DNA from: Vibrio sp. D404a
GTDB lineage: Bacteria > Pseudomonadota > Gammaproteobacteria > Enterobacterales > Vibrionaceae
Direction: 5' to 3'
DNA: 64,000 nt
Assembly (NCBI RefSeq): GCF_030248535.1
Contig: NZ_JAHGAJ010000008.1
Coordinates: 62,001-126,000 of the forward strand
Positions within the stretch are counted from its first letter, which is position 1. Each line of letters begins with the position of its first letter. The position numbers and the translations under genes are program-made. Of this stretch, positions 7,774 through 16,421 are shown one piece after another. Below the pieces are notes generated by a model. That model did not search any database. It was not told the DNA's origin and worked only from the letters and a program-made list of their open reading frames with translations.

Positions 7774-8835
7774 TTAATTCGGGTAAACAGCCCCTTTAAA
7801 CAGAGGCCTTGCTGTTCTCACCAGTGCAGCCTGACGCACCTCTGGCTCCACTTCGCCCGCTTCAACTTGGATATTCACTTGAATCTGACCGCTTGGGTGC
7901 TCAATTAAAACCGTTTGAGACTGAATCCCTTCACACAACTCATGCGCAATGGTGCCCGGAATCACGCTGGCTGCTGCGACACAAATCGCTCCAGTCACCG
8001 CATGGCTGGCATGACAATTGTGCGGAACAAAGTAACGAGAAGTGATGTGACCTTCGCGACAAGGCGGCGACAGCAAAGAGACTTTTGGCACAACACTACC
8101 AGAGACATCGCCCATCCCCATTTTTTCGCCCGCTTCTAAACGAATAGATTCGATTCTCGCCAGCAATGCTGCGTCCCCATCAAGTTGTTGCTTGGTTTCC
8201 GTGCCGACTAGACCTAAATCTTTGGCATTGATGTGCACCATAGGTACCGCCGCATCAAGACAAGAGATTTCGATGCCTTGTATGGTGTCGCGCACATTGC
8301 CAGTAGGGAACAGTTTGCCCGTTTTGGCGCCGCCTACATTCAAGAAGTTGAGTAATACAGGAGACCCAGTGCCCGGCACACCATCGACTTTGACATCACC
8401 ATCGTATTGCAATCGACCATTAGGGCTCTCAGCCGAGACTTCGATGATGGTGTTGGTATTGATATTTTTAACGCGTAGCTTAGTTGAGGGGCTACTTAAG
8501 GTAATCAGTTGGTTTTCGCTGGCAAACGCGACAATGCCTGAGAGAATGTTGCCGCAAGAGGGCTTAGTATCGACCTCTTTAGTTTCTACGCCGACTTGAG
8601 CAAAGAGATATTCCAGATCGGTGCCCTCTTCTTGAGAAGGCGACACAATCGCGACTTTACTCGTGAGGGTAGTTCCGCCGCCAATACCGTTGATCTGTTG
8701 GCCATCTCCAGAGCCCATTATACGAATCAAGAGTTCATCGCGCGCCTGTTCATCACTGGGTAAATCACTCGCCAAAAAGTAAGCCCCTTTTGATGTACCA
8801 CCTCTAATCAACATGCAGGAAATATTATCGTTCAT
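7774..8835 (-). CDS. PrpF/GalD-like isomerase (4-oxalomesaconate tautomerase family)
   Basis: A 353-aa cytoplasmic enzyme with two diaminopimelate-epimerase-like domains. CMLIRGGTSKGAYFLASDLP, GQQINGIGGG, TSKVAIV and PSCGNILSG are family signatures. Lys60 and Cys94 have the same 34-residue spacing as the Lys/Cys pair of PrpF. Members move or isomerise the double bond of unsaturated tricarboxylates (4-oxalomesaconate, 2-methylaconitate). Because it sits between a TctDE-like system and a Tct transporter, it may convert the imported acid, for instance an aconitate, into a central-metabolism form; this is inference. The frame extends to a TTG at 8874, but ATG at 8835 gives the standard N-terminus and matches the tctC operator-to-start spacing. 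Confidence 0.87.
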   Translation of the reverse strand: MNDNISCMLIRGGTSKGAYFLASDLPSDEQARDELLIRIMGSGDGQQINGIGGGTTLTSKVAIVSPSQEEGTDLEYLFAQVGVETKEVDTKPSCGNILSGIVAFASENQLITLSSPSTKLRVKNINTNTIIEVSAESPNGRLQYDGDVKVDGVPGTGSPVLLNFLNVGGAKTGKLFPTGNVRDTIQGIEISCLDAAVPMVHINAKDLGLVGTETKQQLDGDAALLARIESIRLEAGEKMGMGDVSGSVVPKVSLLSPPCREGHITSRYFVPHNCHASHAVTGAICVAAASVIPGTIAHELCEGIQSQTVLIEHPSGQIQVNIQVEAGEVEPEVRQAALVRTARPLFKGAVYPN

Positions 8836-8906
8836 GACCGTTTCAACCTCTTTACGCTTGGAAGATATGAGCAACTCCGTGCTCTTCGGGTCTCAAGGGT
8901 AAAAAA

Positions 8907-8927
8907 CGAAACTGTCACCTAACTGAC
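8907..8927 (-). promoter_or_regulatory. Second predicted TctD-like box, upstream of the isomerase gene
   Basis: Reads CGAAACTGTCA-N3-AACTGAC on the plus strand, the same 21-bp motif as at 7613-7633. It lies between the stop of the binding-protein gene and the isomerase start. Confidence 0.58.
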
Positions 8928-8934
8928 TTGCCGA

Positions 8935-10065
8935 TCAGTCATAGGTTTTTAATGCACTCTCCCACTCGGTAATAACAATATCGCGTTTGCTTTGGTCTGA
9001 GAAAATCAACAAGCTCACATCTAACGGCAGCGGTTTTAGTCGCTCTGCGTAATCTTGGCGAAGTGATTTGGCGGACTTATGGCTCTTAATATCACTCCTT
9101 ACGGGGGGCATATTGGTCGCTTCCGCCATACGCTGCTGCCCAGAATAGGAGAACAGGTAATCGATGAATTTTTCGGCTTGGTCTGCTCTGGTTGTGGTTT
9201 TATTGATGAATGCGGTACGAATGACCACTGGGGTATAGTCTTCAGCCGCGACGATGACCACATCTTGGTGTTTGGCCTGCCATGAGTTGGCGTACGAACC
9301 CATGATGTTATAGGCCATCGCAATCTCACCTTCATTCAGAGCTTTTAGCATCGAGGCTGAACTGCCAAAAGTGCGCGCTTGGTGCAGATTAAATAACTCT
9401 AAAAACTGACCATAGTTGGTGGTTTGGGCACGTTCGAATGACCAGAGAAGGTAGCCAATTCCAACATGCCGAATATCAAAAAGACCAATTTTGCCTTTTA
9501 GTTCATCACTATGACGACGAATAAAGCTCAACAGCTCGACACGGTTCGAGGGCGTCTGTTTTCCCTCTAAAAAGGACTGATTAAATACAATAACAGCGGG
9601 CTCATAACTAAAACCAAACAGTTCATCACGCCATTGGCTCCACTGAGGAATGATCCCTGACTGCGCATTGTAACCGGGCAAATTGACTTTATGAGGACGC
9701 GCATAGCCATCGTTGACGAGACGGATCTGTAAATCCATCACCGAGCTAATGGTGATGTCCGGCTGAGGGAACGTGTTTTCTCGAATATGCGCATCAAGCA
9801 CATTGCTGCTCATCGCTGTGTAGTCGACCTTGAGGCTTGGATACTTCTGCTCAAAGCCTTCCAAGACAGGTTTCATTTCAGACAGATAAGCCGCTCCATA
9901 GATCACCAAGCTATTGTCCTGATTGGTTTTACTGTCGCTGACTGATAAAGAGCTATCCGCGAATGAAGAACCATTCACCAACAAAGAACTACTAGTAATC
10001 AGAGACACCATGAGTAAAGTATTTTTGGCTGGAATGAACGATAGCGATCCTGTATTTTTGTCCAT
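8935..10065 (-). CDS. Accessory extracellular solute-binding protein coupled to the sensor kinase
   Basis: A 376-aa exported protein of the iron(III)/2-aminoethylphosphonate-type binding-protein fold. After the signal region come LVIYGAAYLSEMKPVLEGFEQ and other lobe I motifs, then FGFSYEPAVIVFN and the lobe II region near IMGSYANSW. No ABC permease or ATPase is nearby. Its ATG overlaps the TGA stop of the sensor kinase gene (TGATG) with GGAGA upstream, so the two are translationally coupled. The arrangement suggests a periplasmic ligand sensor that presents substrate to the kinase rather than an importer component. A TTG start at 10083 is possible but lacks a ribosome site. Confidence 0.8.
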   Translation of the reverse strand: MDKNTGSLSFIPAKNTLLMVSLITSSSLLVNGSSFADSSLSVSDSKTNQDNSLVIYGAAYLSEMKPVLEGFEQKYPSLKVDYTAMSSNVLDAHIRENTFPQPDITISSVMDLQIRLVNDGYARPHKVNLPGYNAQSGIIPQWSQWRDELFGFSYEPAVIVFNQSFLEGKQTPSNRVELLSFIRRHSDELKGKIGLFDIRHVGIGYLLWSFERAQTTNYGQFLELFNLHQARTFGSSASMLKALNEGEIAMAYNIMGSYANSWQAKHQDVVIVAAEDYTPVVIRTAFINKTTTRADQAEKFIDYLFSYSGQQRMAEATNMPPVRSDIKSHKSAKSLRQDYAERLKPLPLDVSLLIFSDQSKRDIVITEWESALKTYD

Positions 10066-11621
10066 CAACAAGTCTCCGACCAATGGGGATGTGGGAACTG
10101 AATTTTCACCGTTAGCCCTTTCTGTTGTTGCTGTCCTTTTTGGCTTTCAGTACCTTCTAAACTATCAGCACCTTTGAGGGTAGCCGTATCTTCTTGGCTA
10201 TTGGTATCTTCGAGAGTAACTGTATCTTCTAGAGTTAATAGCGCATGGGACTGAATCGCAACATTTTGCGCTATGCTCATGCCAAGCCCAGTTCCATGGC
10301 TGGTTGCACGTGGGCTTCGATAGAATTTCTCGAACACAAATGGCTTATCTTGATCGGCAATCCCCGGTCCAAAATCTCGAATTAGCAACACGGCTTTGCT
10401 GCCCTGCTGAAGTATCTCTACCTCAATAACGTTGCCCTTTGGCGAGTATTTAATGGCGTTTTCAAGTAGGTTAATCAGCATTTGGCTAAGGGAAAACTCA
10501 TCACCTTTGACGCTGAATTGAAGCGATTCTTGGTAGCAGAGCTCTATGTCTTTAATAAGTGCATTCATCGCTAAACTGCGGCACACCTCTTTTACCAAGC
10601 GGTTCATATCAACAGGCTTGGGTTCAATACTCTGGTAACGATGACGAATCGTGGCGTGGTTAAGCAATTGATCAACCGTACGCTCCAACACTGAGCATGC
10701 TCCAGTGACCTTGTGCAGATATTCAATCGTCTCTGCATCTTTGGTTTTGCTTCGCGCAAGATCTATTTGAGCGCGAATGCCCGCGATTGGGGTTTTGATT
10801 TGATGGGCGGCATGTCCGGTAAAGTTCTTGAGATTATTTAAGTTCTCATCGAGCTGGTTCATGAACACATTGATCGTATCCACTAAATGCCTCACCTCTT
10901 GAGGCGCATCGAGGTTGATCGGGGTTAAATCGAGTGTCGAACGTCTGCCCATCTTGTCGTTAATCTGGTTGACGGGTTTGAGCACTCGAATAATCAGTAC
11001 AAAAATCACCAATAAGGCACTGAGTACCACCCCAGCCACCAGCTTAATCGCATGATCGGTCAGCGATTTTTCCCACACTTGCCTTGCTTGAGTTGTTTGC
11101 CCGACAAGCACAAACACATGCTGCGGCCCTTCTCGGGTATTAATGACATTGCTAACCAAAGCAAAACGAACCCACTCCTGTTTATAGTTGAGATAAAAAT
11201 AGCTCGCTTCAGGCTCAAGTTTGATCTGGTAATTGGCGATTTGCTCTCGAACCTCTTCAAGTGCAAGAAGGTCTTTATAGCCGGTAATAAAGCGTTGAGA
11301 TGCAGGCGTATCCTGCGCCGACACCGAATAAAAGACCTTGTCTCTGGCCGATTCTGCCAAGGATTTAAAAGCGGCGGTCGGGATATCCACACTAAAAGAG
11401 AAACCATCAAAGCGAACTTGTTCTATGATCTGCTGCGCAGCATTATCAAGCTGACGATCATAAAACATCTGCGTTGTTTGATAGGCGTAGCGCTTAACAG
11501 CGACCATCGTAAGCAGGCTGATCAACAATAACAGGCAAGTTGCTGAGAACAGCAGTTGAAATCGTAGCGATCGAGAAGAGAACTTTACCCAGCGAGAAGG
11601 AAAATTAAGACTCAAAGTCAT
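10065..11621 (-). CDS. TctE-like sensor histidine kinase
   Basis: A 518-aa inner-membrane kinase. Membrane segments at about 21-43 and 191-213 flank a roughly 150-residue periplasmic sensor domain; a HAMP linker follows. The H-box HAAHQIKTP has the phospho-acceptor His273; NLLENAIKYSPKG, IRDFGPGI and GTGLGMSIAQ are the N, G1 and G2 boxes. It resembles TctE, which with TctD controls tricarboxylate transport genes. It starts 14 bp after the response-regulator gene, with GGAGG six bases upstream, and overlaps the binding-protein gene. An odd feature is a stretch of degenerate hexapeptide repeats (residues 463-498) inserted before the last strand of the ATPase domain. Confidence 0.92.
   Translation of the reverse strand: MTLSLNFPSRWVKFSSRSLRFQLLFSATCLLLLISLLTMVAVKRYAYQTTQMFYDRQLDNAAQQIIEQVRFDGFSFSVDIPTAAFKSLAESARDKVFYSVSAQDTPASQRFITGYKDLLALEEVREQIANYQIKLEPEASYFYLNYKQEWVRFALVSNVINTREGPQHVFVLVGQTTQARQVWEKSLTDHAIKLVAGVVLSALLVIFVLIIRVLKPVNQINDKMGRRSTLDLTPINLDAPQEVRHLVDTINVFMNQLDENLNNLKNFTGHAAHQIKTPIAGIRAQIDLARSKTKDAETIEYLHKVTGACSVLERTVDQLLNHATIRHRYQSIEPKPVDMNRLVKEVCRSLAMNALIKDIELCYQESLQFSVKGDEFSLSQMLINLLENAIKYSPKGNVIEVEILQQGSKAVLLIRDFGPGIADQDKPFVFEKFYRSPRATSHGTGLGMSIAQNVAIQSHALLTLEDTVTLEDTNSQEDTATLKGADSLEGTESQKGQQQQKGLTVKIQFPHPHWSETC
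10128..10235 (-). repeat. Degenerate 18-bp (hexapeptide) repeat inside the kinase gene
   Basis: Six consecutive units encode TLEDTV, TLEDTN, SQEDTA, TLKGAD, SLEGTE and SQKGQQ. The array separates the G2 box from the final VKIQFP strand, which normally follow each other closely in this kinase family. Confidence 0.85.
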
Positions 11622-11635
11622 AAAACACCTCCAAG

Positions 11636-12304
11636 CTACTGCCCTTTATCATTGAGCACATAGCCTAATCCGCGCAGAGTCTTTATCTCAACTTGGCTAT
11701 CGGAGAGTGCTTTGCGCAGTCGCCCAACATAGGTTTCAATAGCATTGGTATTCGGCGGGTTATCAAAGCCGTATAGGTGGTCGATGATCTCTTCTTTACT
11801 CATGACTCGATTTAAATGAGTCAAAAAGATCTCGAGCAGTCGATACTCGCGCTGCTTAAGCTCGATCAGCTGCCCTTTTACTTTGACCTCACATGCAACA
11901 CTATCAAAGATAATGTCGCCGAACGTGACTAGGTTTTGGTCGTTGCCTTGATGACGACGAACAATGGCACGGCAGCGAGCCTCCAATTCCCCAAAATCAA
12001 ACGGCTTGGTCAGGTAATCATCAGCACCGAGATCGAGCAGCTGAATGCGGTCGTAGACTTCACTACGAGCAGTCAAGATAAGAACGGGCGTATCTGAGGT
12101 ATGGCGAATACGCTTGATGATCTGCTCGCCTGATTTGTTTGGCAGGTTTAGGTCGAGTATCACTAGGTCAAATTGAGTATGGCTCACCATGGCAAACGCG
12201 ACTTCACCATCATAGGCACAATCGACACCGTGTCCTAAATCGACAAAGCGTTGCTCTATGGCTTCACTGATCAAACGATCGTCTTCAACTACCAGTATTC
12301 TCAT
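11636..12304 (-). CDS. TctD-like OmpR-family response regulator
   Basis: A 222-aa cytoplasmic regulator: receiver domain (1-115) with acidic pocket ED at 8-9, phospho-acceptor Asp51 in LDLNLP, a switch Thr in LTAR and the LTKPF lysine, then an OmpR/PhoB winged helix ending in IKTLRGLGYVLN. First gene of the kinase operon, transcribed away from glpF across 449 bp. Its likely targets are the two 21-bp boxes upstream of the isomerase and tctC genes. Confidence 0.93.
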   Translation of the reverse strand: MRILVVEDDRLISEAIEQRFVDLGHGVDCAYDGEVAFAMVSHTQFDLVILDLNLPNKSGEQIIKRIRHTSDTPVLILTARSEVYDRIQLLDLGADDYLTKPFDFGELEARCRAIVRRHQGNDQNLVTFGDIIFDSVACEVKVKGQLIELKQREYRLLEIFLTHLNRVMSKEEIIDHLYGFDNPPNTNAIETYVGRLRKALSDSQVEIKTLRGLGYVLNDKGQ

Positions 12305-12753
12305 CTTACCCCCACCTAAAGAAGGTGATTGTTCTCAAGACAGGAAAAGATTTCAATAACAAGATTAACAATAATAAAACAAACCTCCGCACTACATCAC
12401 ATTTAGAACATTCTGTTCAGTACAGCGTTAATTTGCGTGCGATTTAAACACTTGTTCGGCTAAATTTCCGTCATCAGTGCAGTCGCTTCACAAAATCAAA
12501 ACCCTAACTTGTCGTACCAGTTGTGCATTACCGCGCATACGAGTAGTTTTACCCCACCTCAAGCATTCGAAACCATCACCCTCCTTTCAAATGCGCATCC
12601 TTTGTGAGCAAAGTTGCGTTAATTAACATTTACCTCGCCTTTAATTAACAAATTTATGCTCAAACGCTCATTTTTAATGTTCGTTTGTTTTCGGGTTCGC
12701 AAATTTGTGCACAATACACGTGCTAGATAATAACAATAAACAAGGACTTGAAA
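12305..12753. promoter_or_regulatory. Divergent intergenic region between the response regulator and glpF
   Basis: No gene is visible in this 449-bp gap. It should hold both promoters. The glpF-proximal third is AT-rich and contains predicted GlpR sites (12655-12695). TTTGTGCACAATACAC just before glpF resembles a weak CRP half-site, without firm support. Confidence 0.6.
12655..12695 (+). promoter_or_regulatory. Predicted GlpR operators upstream of glpF
   Basis: TATGCTCAAACGCTCATT (12655-12672) shares ATGCTC-R-W-W-CGCTCA with a site just before glpD (16391-16405). AATGTTCG (12676-12683), a good match to the E. coli GlpR half-site, follows directly. Confidence 0.55.
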
Positions 12754-13608
12754 ATGACGACGAATAAACAACCCACCCTACTAGGACAATGCATCGCCGA
12801 GTTTATCGGCACCGGATTACTGATCTTTTTCGGTGTTGGCTGTGTCGCTGCCTTAGTGCTGGCTGGTGCTAGCTTTGGACAGTGGGAAATCAGTATTGTT
12901 TGGGGCTTTGGTGTATCCATTGCTATTTACTGTACTGCTGGTGTCTCTGGCGCGCACATTAACCCAGCCGTGACCATTGCCTTGGCGATGTTCCATGGTT
13001 TCGAGAAATCGAAAGTCGTGCCTTACATTATTGCTCAGCTACTTGGGGCATTCTGTTCTGCGGCATTGGTATACAGCCTTTATAACAACCTGTTTACTGA
13101 CTACGAAATTGCACACAACTTCGTTCGCAGTAGCCAAGATGCACTATCTACTGCTGGTATCTTCTCGACTTACCCACACGCTTCCCTCTCTTTCTTTGGC
13201 GCTTTTGCTGTGGAATTCGTGATTACAGCTGTACTGATGTTCGCGATTTTGGCACTGGGTGATGAGAACAATGGTGCTTCTCGTGGTGCAATGAACCCAC
13301 TACTTATCGGTATTCTGATTGCGGTTATTGGTGGCTCTCTTGGTCCACTAACTGGCTTCGCGATGAACCCAGCACGTGACTTCGGTCCTAAGCTATTTGC
13401 TTACTTTGCTGGTTGGGATTACGCACTAACGGGTGCTCGTGATATCCCTTACTTCATCGTACCAATTCTTGCTCCAATCGCTGGTGCATGTTTTGGTGGC
13501 TGGCTATACCCGAAAGCCATTGCAGCTTACCTGCCATCAACAGGCCAAGGTTGTACTATCCCGAATCAATGTGAAACAGAAGAAGAAGCTGAACAAGCTC
13601 GTGCTTAA
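12754..13608 (+). CDS. glpF: Glycerol uptake facilitator
   Basis: A 284-aa aquaglyceroporin of the inner membrane that lets glycerol diffuse in. Six membrane helices and two half-helices carrying the pore motifs HINPAVTIA and MNPARDFGP; the Asp after the second NPAR is typical of glycerol- rather than water-selective channels. ATG at 12754 is preceded by AAGGA; an in-frame TTG two codons earlier is unlikely. glpK follows 59 bp later, so import and phosphorylation are co-expressed. Predicted GlpR operators lie upstream. Confidence 0.96.
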   Translation: MTTNKQPTLLGQCIAEFIGTGLLIFFGVGCVAALVLAGASFGQWEISIVWGFGVSIAIYCTAGVSGAHINPAVTIALAMFHGFEKSKVVPYIIAQLLGAFCSAALVYSLYNNLFTDYEIAHNFVRSSQDALSTAGIFSTYPHASLSFFGAFAVEFVITAVLMFAILALGDENNGASRGAMNPLLIGILIAVIGGSLGPLTGFAMNPARDFGPKLFAYFAGWDYALTGARDIPYFIVPILAPIAGACFGGWLYPKAIAAYLPSTGQGCTIPNQCETEEEAEQARA

Positions 13609-13667
13609 ACCCTAAGCCTTCCAACATTTACTAAAATATAAATAACGAAACAAAAAGGATTCTTACC

Positions 13668-15194
13668 ATGACCGAGCAAAAATACATTGTGGCGCTAGAC
13701 CAAGGTACAACAAGCTCTCGCGCTGTTATCCTCGACCATGATGCGAACATCGTTAGCTCTTCTCAACGAGAGTTTACTCAAATCTATCCAAAAGCGGGCT
13801 GGGTAGAGCACGACCCAATGGAGATTTGGGCAACGCAAAGCTCAACGCTGGTTGAAGCACTTGCTAAAGCGGGTATCCGCAGTGACGAACTGGCTGGTAT
13901 CGGTATTACCAACCAACGTGAAACGACCATTGTTTGGAACAAAGAGACGGGCAAGCCGGTTTACAACGCGATTGTTTGGCAGTGTCGTCGTACTGCTGAC
14001 ATCTGTGAAGACCTAAAATCGCGTGGCCTAGAGGATTACGTACGCGACAATACGGGCCTAGTCCTTGACCCGTACTTCTCAGGTACAAAAGTAAAATGGA
14101 TCCTAGACAACGTTGAAGGCGCTCGCGAAGACGCAGAAGCAGGCAAGCTACTGTTCGGTACTGTGGATACTTGGCTAGTTTGGAAGATGACTCAAGGCCG
14201 CGTTCACGTAACTGACTACACTAACGCCTCACGTACTATGCTATTCAACATCAACGACCTATGTTGGGACAGCAAGCTACTAGACGAGATGGGCATCCCT
14301 GCATCAATGATGCCAGAAGTGAAACGCTCTTCTGAGGTTTACGGCCAAACTAACTTGGGTGGTAAAGGCGGTACTCGTATCCCAATCGCAGGTATTGCGG
14401 GTGACCAACAAGCAGCACTTTACGGTCAAATGTGTGTGGAAGCGGGTCAAGCGAAGAACACCTACGGTACGGGTTGTTTCCTTCTGATGAACACAGGCCA
14501 AGAGAAAGTAACATCGAAAAACGGCCTACTAACGACACTAGCATGTGGCCCTAAAGGCGAACCAGCTTACGCACTGGAAGGTGCGGTATTCATGGGTGGC
14601 GCATCAATTCAATGGCTACGTGACGAAATGAAGCTTCTGGCTGATGCGAAAGACTCTGAGTACTTCGCAACAAAAGTAGATACATCAAACGGTGTTTACG
14701 TTGTTCCTGCCTTTACTGGTCTAGGCGCACCATACTGGGATGCTTACGCACGCGGTACTATTGTTGGTCTAACTCGTGGTGTTAACTCTAACCACATCAT
14801 TCGTGCAACACTGGAAGGCATCGCTTACCAAACTCGCGACGTACTAGATGCAATGCAAGCGGACTCTGGCATCAAGCTAGCAAACCTACGTGTTGATGGC
14901 GGCGCGGTAGCAAACAACTTCCTAATGCAGTTCCAATCTGACGTTTTGGATACAGAAGTTCACCGCCCAGAAGTAACTGAAGTAACAGCACTAGGCGCAG
15001 CTTACCTTGCGGGTCTTGCAGTAGGCTTCTGGGACAGCATCGACGAGCTTCAAGGCAAAGCCGTTCTAGATCGCACGTTCTTGCCACACCACGATGAAGA
15101 GAAACGTAACCGCCGTTACAAAGGTTGGAAACGTGCAATCAAGTGTGCACAAGTATGGTCTGAGCTTCACGACGATGAAGAAAACGAAGATTAA
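13668..15194 (+). CDS. glpK: Glycerol kinase
   Basis: A 508-aa FGGY-family kinase that makes glycerol 3-phosphate from glycerol and [15 protein letters not shown] is the N-terminal phosphate loop, [12 protein letters not shown] and the later [14 protein letters not shown] and [19 protein letters not shown] are FGGY signatures, and the length equals that of the E. coli enzyme. The start follows AAAAGGA. The C-terminus is acidic (DDEENED). It is co-transcribed with glpF and closed by a strong terminator. Confidence 0.97.
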   Translation: MTEQKYIVALDQGTTSSRAVILDHDANIVSSSQREFTQIYPKAGWVEHDPMEIWATQSSTLVEALAKAGIRSDELAGIGITNQRETTIVWNKETGKPVYNAIVWQCRRTADICEDLKSRGLEDYVRDNTGLVLDPYFSGTKVKWILDNVEGAREDAEAGKLLFGTVDTWLVWKMTQGRVHVTDYTNASRTMLFNINDLCWDSKLLDEMGIPASMMPEVKRSSEVYGQTNLGGKGGTRIPIAGIAGDQQAALYGQMCVEAGQAKNTYGTGCFLLMNTGQEKVTSKNGLLTTLACGPKGEPAYALEGAVFMGGASIQWLRDEMKLLADAKDSEYFATKVDTSNGVYVVPAFTGLGAPYWDAYARGTIVGLTRGVNSNHIIRATLEGIAYQTRDVLDAMQADSGIKLANLRVDGGAVANNFLMQFQSDVLDTEVHRPEVTEVTALGAAYLAGLAVGFWDSIDELQGKAVLDRTFLPHHDEEKRNRRYKGWKRAIKCAQVWSELHDDEENED

Positions 15195-15243
15195 TGCGTT
15201 ATAAATCGGGTGTGATTTAACCAAAATCACCAAACGAAACTCA

Positions 15244-15270
15244 AAAGAGCACGCCTGTCGTGCTCTTTTT
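15244..15270 (+). terminator. Rho-independent terminator after glpK
   Basis: Stem AAAGAGCACG/CGTGCTCTTT with a five-base loop and a T-run. Confidence 0.92.
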
Positions 15271-15395
15271 GCGTTTTAGCCCCGATAACTCAGCATAGAA
15301 ACTTCTCACATCGCGCCAATTCGCGCACAATAGAGCGAGTATATATTTTCGAAATTGGTGTTCTAGAGCAAGTTCTAGGCACATGGGAGCAGTAA

Positions 15396-16181
15396 GTGAA
15401 GCAGATACCAAGGCACCAGCAGATTGTCGATCTGGTGAAAACACAGGGATACGTCAGCACAGACGAACTCGTTGAGAAGTTTGATGTAAGCCCACAAACC
15501 ATTCGACGCGACCTCAATGAGCTCGCAGACAGCAACAAAATCCGCCGCTACCACGGTGGTGCCACTATTCCTTTAAGCTCTGAAAATACCTCTTACAACA
15601 CGCGTAAAACGCTAAACTTCAATGAAAAAGACGTCATTGCTGACGAGGTGGTGAAACACATTCCAGATGGCGCGACTCTGTTCATTGATATTGGTACTAC
15701 ACCGGAAGCCGTCGCCCGCGCCCTCAATAAAAACCACAAACAGCTGCGTGTTGTAACAAACAACATCAATGTCGCGACCATCCTGCTGGCTAACCCTGAG
15801 ATCAAGGTAATCCTAGCTGGCGGTGAAGTTCGTAATAAAGATGGCGGTATCATGGGTGAAGCGACGCTCGATTTTGTTAAGCAGTTCCGTTTGGACTTTG
15901 GCATCCTAGGTATCAGTGGCATCGACTTCGACGGTTCACTGCTCGATTTTGATTACCATGAAGTACGAGTGAAGCAAGCGATCATCGAAAACAGCCGCAG
16001 CATCTTTATTGCGGTCGACCATTCGAAATTCGGTCGTAATGCCATGGTAAAACTGGGCAATATCAATCAAGCACACATGGTTTTCACCAACCAACAGCCA
16101 CCGGAAGAGATTCACACCATTCTAAAGGAAGCAGAGATCCCACTCGAAGTGATTGAAACACAAACAAGAATTAAAGAGTAG
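15396..16181 (+). CDS. glpR: Glycerol-3-phosphate regulon repressor
   Basis: A 261-aa DeoR-family repressor very close to E. coli GlpR. The N-terminal helix-turn-helix (YVSTDELVEKFDVSPQTIRR) is followed by an effector domain with FIDIGTTPEAVARAL, ILAGGEVRNKDGGIMGEATL and FGILGISGIDFDGSLLDFDY, the sugar-phosphate-isomerase-like fold that binds glycerol 3-phosphate. The start is GTG at 15396 with GGGAG seven bases before. It lies between glpFK and glpD and has its own upstream region after the glpK terminator. Target sites appear before glpF and glpD. Confidence 0.95.
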   Translation: MKQIPRHQQIVDLVKTQGYVSTDELVEKFDVSPQTIRRDLNELADSNKIRRYHGGATIPLSSENTSYNTRKTLNFNEKDVIADEVVKHIPDGATLFIDIGTTPEAVARALNKNHKQLRVVTNNINVATILLANPEIKVILAGGEVRNKDGGIMGEATLDFVKQFRLDFGILGISGIDFDGSLLDFDYHEVRVKQAIIENSRSIFIAVDHSKFGRNAMVKLGNINQAHMVFTNQQPPEEIHTILKEAEIPLEVIETQTRIKE

Positions 16182-16198
16182 CCGTTCACCTTTTCTCT

Positions 16199-16228
16199 GC
16201 GAACATTCAACGACCTCAAAATGTTCGC
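16199..16228. promoter_or_regulatory. Inverted repeat with GlpR-like half-sites between glpR and glpD
   Basis: GCGAACATT (16199-16207) and AATGTTCGC (16220-16228) are perfect inverted arms separated by 12 bp. The arms contain the ATGTTCG core of known GlpR half-sites. It lies 18 bp after the glpR stop and before a terminator, so it could be an upstream operator for glpD or a 3' RNA hairpin. Confidence 0.45.
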
Positions 16229-16272
16229 TTGCGCTAAAAAGGACGTCTATACTTAACAGAATTGTTAACAAA

Positions 16273-16304
16273 AACCTCTATTCGTATGAATTAGAGGTTT
16301 TTTT
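16273..16304 (+). terminator. Rho-independent terminator after glpR
   Basis: Stem AACCTCTA/TAGAGGTT with a loop of about 11 bases and a run of T residues. Confidence 0.85.
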
Positions 16305-16390
16305 ATGTCCAAATCACATTAAACGCGCATAAACGAAAATAAAACATGACCAAAAACGAAAGTTGATATAGGATTTAACCAGTTTCCAAA

Positions 16391-16407
16391 ATGCTCGTTC
16401 GCTCACC
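16391..16407 (+). promoter_or_regulatory. Predicted GlpR operator upstream of glpD
   Basis: ATGCTCGTTCGCTCACC ends 14 bp before the glpD start. It shares ATGCTC-R-W-W-CGCTCA with the glpF upstream site, which is unlikely to be chance in two genes of one regulon. GCTC repeats directly at 8-bp spacing. Confidence 0.55.
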
Positions 16408-16421
16408 AAGAGGTCAAAATC

